Positions 55,736 to 64,000 of a DNA stretch of 64,000 bases are shown here, one piece after another. A model generated the notes under the pieces. That model did not search any database, had not been told where the DNA came from, and was given only the letters and a program-made list of their open reading frames with translations. Source of the DNA: Leptodactylus fallax. Lineage: Eukaryota > Chordata > Amphibia > Anura > Leptodactylidae. The stretch lies in assembly GCA_947044405.1 (NCBI GenBank), contig CAMRHE010000063.1:6776001-6840000 (forward strand). The letters are read 5' to 3'. The translations under genes were made by a program, and so were the position numbers. Numbering within the stretch: the first letter of the stretch is position 1; each line of letters opens with the position of its first letter.

Positions 55736-58440
55736 GAGAATATTTCCACTGTCTAGCAGTGTCATGGCAATACTGTGTATACCACTCCAGCTACCCTAGT
55801 GTATTGCAATGACTATACCTAGTGCTATGGTCACGTAGCAGATGTGGACTCTCTAAGATGCCATCTGTATGACAGAGGAAGACTGGATTGTGGAGTCTAA
55901 GGAATCCTCTGTTCTTTACCCTTACCCCCACTAGGAGGTGTGGAATTTAGTGCAGGAGAACTCCCAGGTCTTGGCCCCCAGAATTTTCAAGGATTGGCAG
56001 TGGTACACTGATAGAGCAGTAGCATGGTCAAGAATGGAGTGGAAGGTTGACACCAGGAGATCATTCAGAAGATGTCAAAGGATGAGATATGAGAAGGAGC
56101 CAAGTGTCTGAGTCAGGAGTAGAACAACAGGTATCTCGTAGACAATCCCAAAGGACAAGACAGGAGCGAGGTCAGGAACAAGGTTGAAGTCAGGATCACG
56201 GTCAGGTCCATTAGCAAAAATGTAATACTAATCCAATGAACACGAGCTTGATATGGATGTACCTTGATCAACAAGTGGTGTGCTCCTTGCGTCAAGGCTT
56301 CCTGGGTCTGATGTCATGTTCAGGCAACCCAACTCCATCATGTAGAAACAAGTGGAGAGATGCATCCTGATCTCAGGTAAAGACAGAGTTAGTCACTGGA
56401 GCAGCAGAGACAAATAAGTCTCACCGCAGGAACCAGGACTGGCGAGAACAACTTATTAGTACCAACTATGTATAGCCAACCTGAATGGGGAGAATGGCGA
56501 TGGAAGGGGACTGGCTCTTTATTTCAAAAATAGAAGGATGGTGTATGAGTCATAGGATATCTGACCATATGATCTTTATATATACCCCAGTCTATATAGC
56601 ATTACATATTGGCTCTCAAAAACATCAACATGCCACCAATGTCCAATATGGGTTAGATCCAATTGGTAACAAGGGCGTCATTACTTCTCTATTTTAGAAA
56701 TTGGCAATGATGGCAGTAATAGGTTTCCTTCTGATCAAACATTGGTGGCATAGCCTAGAGATGCACCATGGAACAACCCTTTTAGGAAGTTTATAAGCAG
56801 CAGAAGAAAGCCTATAGCCACATCAACCTTCTCTTCACAGAAACTTCCCAGCTGCATCTATTTTTACAAAGCCTTGGCTCATTTATCAGTATCTCTTTAA
56901 AGTAAAAAAAAAAAAACTCTGTTCACAAGCTTTGTGGTGGGTGAGGACAGAAAAATTCAACCATGGTATCAGCTAGCAGCTGGTCTCTGACACAAAAACT
57001 CAAGTGCTATCAGTAGGAACATGAGAGAGGCTGAAGACGCACAGACAGATGCTTGACAAGAATGTGCTGCTTTCTCGAGAAAAAAAAAAAAAAAGCAAAA
57101 AGTTACAGATCAACCGTAGAGGAAAAAAATTCCGTTCACAAATATGCCTACTTTCCATAGTCTTCGGTGCATTAGGCAAACAAGTGTGTGGTGTGCGCAT
57201 ATGAAACAGGTGGAGGCTCAGATGACTAATTTTATGACTCACGATCCTTTATTTGCATGTTGAGGAAAAATATTGCTATTAGTATTTTCTCAAAAATGTG
57301 GCCGTCAAGAGCCAACTTGCTTTAATTGTGTAGGAAGAGAAGTTTGTCCGCTAATAGCTCTGATCTGGTGGATGGGATTAAGCTTTTCTGATGACTTCAA
57401 GACTTCGGCATGGACTACAGAGGAATTTGACAATGTTTTTGTCTTTTTCCGGGGGATGTAGACTTTAATGTAGAAATTACTTAATTGTCCTCATTTCTTG
57501 TCAGAACATTATAGAAATATTCCCAGGGGATGAAAACAGTGAATAGAATTTAGCAGTGTGGTAAGGAAGCACATGAAGATGCTAGGTTTTCCATGTGCCG
57601 CCATATGGTGCACAGTATTAGAGGTATCCTTTCGTAGGAGAAAGACTTGCCGTACATTTTTAGATAGCCGTCTCACCCAACTTCCCCATACACATGCATC
57701 ATATGTGTTGCATGGGGTGAGAGGACAAAGCCACTACCAGACCCCTCTCATCTCCCCCGAGAACTAAAATATTGGGCATATTGAAATCTAAAAAAGTCAG
57801 ATCCCTCTATCCCTCAACGTCTACCACCAGAGAGAATATGGTGGCCCCGATATACATTAGATTGTTGCAACCACACATTGTTAGTCCGTTCTTCTGTTCC
57901 ATCGTAGCAACAGACGAAAGGATTAAACATAAAGATGGATCCGTCTAAGTATGGACAACAATGGATCCCATTGAGTAAAACGGGGCTCATCATGTATCCG
58001 TTAGTTTTACCGCATACATGGCTTCTTCGTCGTGAATTTAGACGGACTCTGTGATGGAGCCTCAGAACAAAGTCTTCAACACATATGTGAATGTAGCCTC
58101 AGCACATAGTAATTGTAGGCACCATATGTGCAGATTTTGGGTAGAGATGATCATCTTCAAAAATGAGATTTCTTAAAAGGTTATTCCCTTCTGAAACCAT
58201 GATGGATTATACAATAGGGTATCCCACCACTCGTCGGAGGTGGTCCAGACTCTGGGACCCTCATTCATCGTGAGGATTAAGAGGCGCAGCTCTGTTTAAG
58301 CAATGTGGTTCTTCCCGAACTGTGGCGCCCCAGCCTCTAGCTCTATAGGGTAACTATGGCTTAGTCTTTTTGAAAGTGGGCTATAAAATGGTTTGAAGGA
58401 GGAGATTTGTCTCATCATTTCAATGTCACATTCCCTCGAC
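55736..58440. other. No gene recognised; one foldback-like fragment
   Basis: 57900-58100 (gatggatccgtctaagtatg, atccgttagttttaccgcat, acatatgtgaatgtagcctc) resembles the 'GTTCACAC' family. A runs lie at 56908-56919 and 57081-57094. The rest is unclassified. Confidence 0.4.
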
Positions 58441-58449
58441 CCTCCATTA

Positions 58450-58640
58450 AAATCAGGGTTTTTCAGGACTTCAGTATTGAGGACAGGTCATCAATATCAA
58501 ATCGGTGGTAGTCCAATTCTTGTCACCCCCACCGATCAGCTGATTGAAGGGGCTGTAGAACTTCACAACAGCTCCATACATTGTTAAGTGGCTGTAAATG
58601 GTACTGCAGCTTGGGCCCATTCACTTGATCGTATCATGAG
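58450..58640. mobile_element. TTAA-family foldback fragment
   Basis: tttttcaggacttcagtatt, caggtcatcaatatcaaatc, accgatcagctgattgaagg and tggtactgcagcttggg occur in the family order. The ends are lost. Confidence 0.6.
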
Positions 58641-59099
58641 TCCTCTGCATGCTTCGATGCTATACAACCAATACTTTAAAGTCATATGATAATACTAATA
58701 TACAAAAAGTTTTGGCTAAAAGGTTTGACACCAGGTTTCCTTCCTAGTTTAAAGGTGACATCCAACAGTATAAATGATCTTGTCTTGTTTTGTGGTCCTC
58801 TGGTAATTTCTTGGTTGAGTAGTTGTGGATTATTTTACACATGCCACAGCCCTATTTCTTTAGTAAAGGAATACTCATCTAGTAGTAGGAGTATGGGGGT
58901 ATCTGCTTGTCTTTGGAATGTCCAGGATGTTTTTAGTAAAAAAAAAAAAAAAAAAAAATCAAAGGAACTATTTGTAGGAGGTAACTTGGAGTGAAAAATA
59001 AGGCACAGTACTGTAAATATGTCAACACTCCCAGCTTATGGAGTATTTATTACAGGTTTTAGATATAGGAATCTAAAAAAGTTTTTGGAAAAGAAAAAA

Positions 59100-61900
59100 A
59101 AAAAAAATTGGTGTGTTTTATGACTATTTTAGTATCATTGAAGATGCTTAACTGGGTAACTTGCTTATTATCTTTGTCATGTTGGACACCATATACAGGA
59201 TACTGAATAATTCCTGACCGATTTGCTCAGTCTTTTTGTATTTGAAGCAAATTTTGGAATAATAAAGGGGTCTATTAGTTGCCCCATAGATATATACTTT
59301 ACTTACAACTTTTTGTACCCAACAAGTTCTTGATTTTGTTTTGTTGGAAATGTATTGAAAGTGAAATAACATCTATTGGTTATGTTCTCTTACACTTCTA
59401 TTATGGGTAGATATTCAGTACCTTTGGTATTTTGCGTATTACCACTGTGTTCTGTGACTAACATCTGACCATCTAGTTTGGTATTTTTGTATCGGACGCA
59501 AAGTTTATAATAACCCTGAGTTACTATTACATGTTGGGTACCAGCTTTGAAATGGTTATATCTACCCCGTTCATGTTTTAGATTTTTTGGGAATTAAGTT
59601 AAGAATGACTATCATCAGACATTTTTGTTTCCAAGAATCTCCTACACCTTTTTGAGTAGATATTTACTTTGTGAATAGGTCGTATAACTGAAGCATTGCC
59701 ATGATTTACAAACACCCTAAAGAGTAAAGACCATATAAGTCCACAAATGTACCACGTTGGCCAGATAAAACTTTTTGTTTGCTCTACCAAAAAATCAGGA
59801 CAGATTCGTTGCCCCATCTGAAGAGTAAAAAAGGGATGCTCTTACCTGTTTGGATGGTTCTTCTGATTAAAACAAGTTAGGGGGAAGTTGTAGATGGGGA
59901 TGGTGATGGGTCCACACTATGAAGACGACCTCACCCTATTCCAAGGGGGTATATAGGTCTACTGAAAATGGTCCCCCCTCACAGTCGCTACCAATAATGG
60001 ATGTTCTAAAGTAGCCCTATAGATCTCCATGGCACTTTACTTCAATGGTTTTGATATCCTTCCTTGTTAACATATTGTTGAGTGTAAGGTGACTTGCTTA
60101 TTACCTTGGTTGGGCTTAAGATAATTTGTAGGTACAAATTATGTACATTTTGATATTTGTGTCCTCAATTTGTTCACAACCTTATTTTGTTGGATCTAGT
60201 TTTGTACATTTTTGGTTAGATAGGTAGGCTGTTTTTATGGTTTTGGTGTTGAATGATCTTTTTGTGTTCCAGTATGTATAGGTCACTTGCTTATTACCTG
60301 TGCTGGTAAAACAATCTAAGATGATCTGACCAACTTATTCAATATTTTTGTAGCTGAAGCAAAGTATAAAGATGAATTTCGTAATAATCAGGAGTTTCTA
60401 TTACTTGGTGTTGACTTTTTTGTACCCATAATTTTCACAATTGTGTTTCGTTGGGAATGTATGAAGAATAAACCATAGGAAGAATATAATTCTATATATC
60501 AGTTATCTATATTCTCCTATACTTTTTTGTTTCTGTGCTTCAGCGGATACATAGCGGACCTAGGTAACTTGCTTATTACCTCTGTGCTTTTGGGCATCTG
60601 TAAACAGTATCTGACCAACCTGGTGCTGTTTTTGTATTAGAAGCAAAGTTTTAGGTAATTTTCAAGAGCTTCTTTTACTTCATGGATAAAAATATATATT
60701 TGATAGCAGGATAATAGACATTTCTTTTTGATATCTTCTTCTATACTTGGCTTTGACAGATTTGATATTGTTTTTGTGTTTTATTTTATATGTTGTTGAC
60801 CCAGGAAACTTGCTTATTACCTCTGCATGTTACTTCACCTGTCTACCAATCGATATCTGATAAACTGACTTTTTTTGTACAAGAAGCAAAGTTGGAGGAA
60901 AAATTTATTTAAAAAAAAAAAAAAATCAGGTTTATTGGGTATAACTATATCTAGTTTTGGTGTTTTTGTACTCCACATGTTCACAGTTTTGTTCTTTTCA
61001 TGGGGAAGGAATCTTCATAAGAACGTTATCAGACATTTCTATTCCCCAAAGTCTTCTACCCCTTTTTGGGCAGATAGGTACATCGCATTGATGGTTTTTG
61101 GTTCCCAGTTATTGTGTTTTAACTAAATTTTTTAATCAACATAACTTGCTTCTTACCCCTGAGCCGGCGGGCATCATTAAAGGAGTCTCCTGACCAATTT
61201 TTTCAGTCTTTTTTGTATTAGAAGGTGTATTTCGCAGTATTCCAGCAGTTCTATCTCTTGGACGGCACATCTATCCTGAGCGCTGACATTTTTGAACTCA
61301 CGTTATTCACAATTTAGTTTTTTGGGGGGAATGTACAGTGAATGGGGATGCCTAGGAGAAATATATTTGGGTATTTCTATTATTCTTTATTCTTCTGTAC
61401 TTGTCAGGGAAATATTTACTTCGCTTGCACAGATTTGGTATGGATTGCTTGCTTTTGTGTTTCAGTTGATCTGTTGTTGATCTTGGTAACTTGCTTATTA
61501 CCTCTATGTTGTCTTGTGTTTGTAAGAAAGGTTACAGACATTCATCTACCCAAAAATTCTTATTTTTGTGTATTGAAACCCACCTTAGGGGACCTATACA
61601 GACATCTCTATTACCTACATTCTTATACACCTTTCCTAGTAGTTTTTGCTTTTTTTTTTTTAGTATTTTTTGTTTGCATGCTATGGAATATAGTCTTTAC
61701 TTAGGTGACTTTATTACCTTTAGGTCATATATTATCAAAATTTGGTGCCCAGGATCATAGTCAATTTATGTATTTTTTGTATTGAGCACAAAGTATAAGA
61801 GGAACATGACAATGAAGGACTGCCGTATAGCGGATGTATTTTGTTTAGGTGGATTTTTTGCTGGTTATCGTATACATTATTGATACTGGTGTCTTCTACA
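59100..61900. repeat. Old, degenerate long-unit tandem repeat (~190-350-bp spacing)
   Basis: The word ggtaacttgcttattacct or a variant recurs at 59161, 59432, 60094, 60287, 60569, 60810, 61146, 61491 and about 61706. After it come, in the same order in many copies, tctgaccaac, tttttgtattagaagcaaag, ggagtttctattac, tttttgtacccac, cacaattttgttttttgg and a t-cttctatactt stretch. Copies have diverged strongly and contain indels. No protein similarity is seen in any frame. Confidence 0.75.
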
Positions 61901-64000
61901 TTATCTATGTCTCATAAAATATCAATAAAATCGTTGCCAGAATAATAACTTACCCCCGCGTTCTTAGTTTTTGTCCTGGAAGCAAGGTTTTTGTGTATTC
62001 TTTCTACACATTTACCTAGCATTTTTGTTTTTGTGTACCTGTTAAGTATTTTGCTTCTTCTTCTATTTATATGGGTTTTAACCCTTTTTACTATCAGTAT
62101 GGTACCAATAACACAAATCACCCGTAAGTGGTAGAACTACGGAGAACTTTAGGGTCCATCTCCCGAACGAACAGATATTTTGTGTCTTTGACTGGCCCTA
62201 AAGTAATTTTTGCCCCCATATTATGTTGTTTATGTCGCTTACGTATATGGATTTAATAATGGGGCAGAGCTGATCGTTATGGCCGTTGTATAACTATATA
62301 AACAAGTCTTTCTGTGGATTTTCTTGTCGTTTATGTATAAGGATAATAGAGGAGTCTATGAATAAGGTTTAGGTGTTTTTTTTCAAAGTGAAATAAGGAG
62401 GGAAAGTCAGATTTTGTTTTCTTATATCATTTATATAAAAAAATACTGTATTGACTAGGACTTCAGACCCGTTACAGTTCTGATTTTAATCATTTGGTTT
62501 CCAAGAAATTCTATAAATTTAGGCACTCCTAAAATGATAAATTTATCTGTCGACATCATCTACAATGACATCAAACTGCATAAGAGAGGAAATGGCAACC
62601 ATTGTTGATTTTAGGAACTTAAATACACAACTGTAGTTTTTGGGAGTAAAAAGCGATAGAGAACATCTAAAATAGCGTAAAAAACAGTAAAAAATTATAG
62701 TATTGTGATGGTTATATGCCACAGAAAAAGGGTTAAAGATTGCTTCTTTTATTCTGTGTATAAAAAATAGCAAAAGGAGGTAAAGTAAGCTGTGAATATT
62801 GTAGCTCTTATATAAGTTAGCTCTTGATAAGTTAGGACTTTAATACCCACGAATAAAAAAAGAGAATTTAATCTATTTAACAACAAAAATAAAATTTGTT
62901 AACTTTTTCAAATCGGTACAATTTTTTTCACGCGTTTCCCTTTAAATAGTCAACAAAAAGTTCAATTCATGCGCAGATAGCCTTATTTTTCTTGTAAATT
63001 TTGCATTTACGAATCTATTTCGAACAATGTAAAGTTCCTAAATTCAAAGTGCTTATCTTTTACAAGCTAAAAATGTATTTTTTGGTTGATAGTTATTTGC
63101 AAAATTTCAAAAACAGGCAAAGATTTGAATTACAGGTAAAATAGGAGAGAAAAAAAAATGGGTTGTAAAGGTTAAAAGTTCAGTTTTCAAGTTCCTTCCC
63201 AGGAAGTTTAGAGAGCAGTTCTTATGACCTCTGCTCACATTGGGGCCTTATGGAACGGCCAATGAAAAGTTTAAAAATCTTAATACAAAACATGATTCCA
63301 TCTCAGATTTTTTTTTTTTTTTGACACAAAACATTCCCCCCCCCCTGCAGAAATGTGCATGCTTTTTAATGTTATAGGTGATAAAATAATAAAATATACA
63401 AAATAAAATTTACCTTCATAAGGTTTTCTTTCCCCGCAATGTATATCCGTAAAAATGACTAACAAAATTTCCTTCGAAATAGACCTAAAAAGATGGTTTT
63501 AATCATATTTTGAACAAATATTTTTGAAATTATTGTATACTTGATTTTCTAATTATCCAAACATCATATTATTTAATTTTTCATGACATATGGGGTTAAT
63601 AAAAATGTAGGGGGTAAATAATTCACAATAAAATTCGAGAAATCATGGAATGTTGGCCGTATTTTTTTTTTCACATACATATAACGTATAATGTTTGTTG
63701 GGGTAGATTTTGATTAAAAAAAATAGGATCCAAAAGACACTTCCCTATATTCAATAATGCAGCCAGCGTGAGAATAGAAGTCATTTTCAGCTTGACAATG
63801 TGTTTTCATACAAAAAAAGATGCGAAACACATAGGATCGGGTGATAAAAAATTGATCTTAATTACTTTTTTACATTTTTTTCAGTATTATGTAAGAACAC
63901 TACAGAAATCTTCATAAACCTTCTCTTAAACCTTTTCTTTTTGCAGTTTTTAATAGTAGACTAAATTTTTTAACGCTAACCTTCACCTCTTACCAAACCT
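61901..64000. other. AT-rich stretch, nothing recognised
   Basis: Many A/T runs, a C9-10 run near 63336-63345, and no exon, array or inverted repeat that I can support. No dhfr 5' exon was found here. Confidence 0.45.

Noticed and set aside
29329..64000. Search for dhfr exons 1-4
   Set aside because: No plus-strand complement of a VWIVGG, GKKTW or DLPW motif with splice sites was found by eye; the exons may lie outside the window or have been missed.

Overview
This window looks like nuclear DNA of an anuran amphibian, probably a neobatrachian frog. The grounds are vertebrate-type split exons, no compact gene arrangement, a very dense load of short TTAA-flanked foldback elements of a kind I associate with frog genomes, many long minisatellites, and decayed hAT, Tc1-like and LINE elements. 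The species call is an inference from recognised repeat style and was not tested by any search.

One real gene is visible. The last two coding exons of dihydrofolate reductase (dhfr) lie on the minus strand: a 116-bp exon at 29213-29328 and the terminal coding exon at 25436-25529. They have consensus splice sites, matching phase (2+1), the DTFFPE block and the EEKG..KY.F.VYEK C-terminal strand of the enzyme, and an in-frame TGA. The 3' untranslated region probably runs to a polyadenylation signal near 25002. I did not find the 5' exons; they should lie at higher coordinates, probably beyond base 64000. The sequence above 29.3 kb would then be the preceding intron or introns.

Layout. 0-25 kb (downstream of dhfr): 60-bp, 20-bp and 24-bp minisatellites, a tetranucleotide tract, an alternating inverted-motif array, a nested triplication and many foldback elements. 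25.4-29.3 kb: the dhfr 3' end. Its last intron (3,683 bp) is about two-thirds repeat: a 2.2-kb higher-order 45-bp minisatellite plus a 275-bp palindromic element just inside the donor. 30.2-33.1 kb: a decayed, internally deleted hAT transposon with a BED zinc finger, an acidic N-terminal region and ~147-bp repeats before its start. 37-46 kb: G-rich degenerate repeats, a decayed Tc1-like element and a 17-copy 97-bp array. 46-58 kb: foldback elements, a LINE fragment, a 5'-truncated L1-like insertion with a 15-bp target-site duplication, and a second Tc1-like fragment. 59-62 kb: an old, long-unit degenerate tandem array.

No tRNA, rRNA, CRISPR array or prokaryotic-type operon is visible. The long open frames in the arrays are by-products of repetition. 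The most interesting points are the repeat-filled terminal dhfr intron, the alternating inverted-motif array at 20.0-20.9 kb, the 59-62 kb long-unit array, and the E-box-bearing 24-bp minisatellite.
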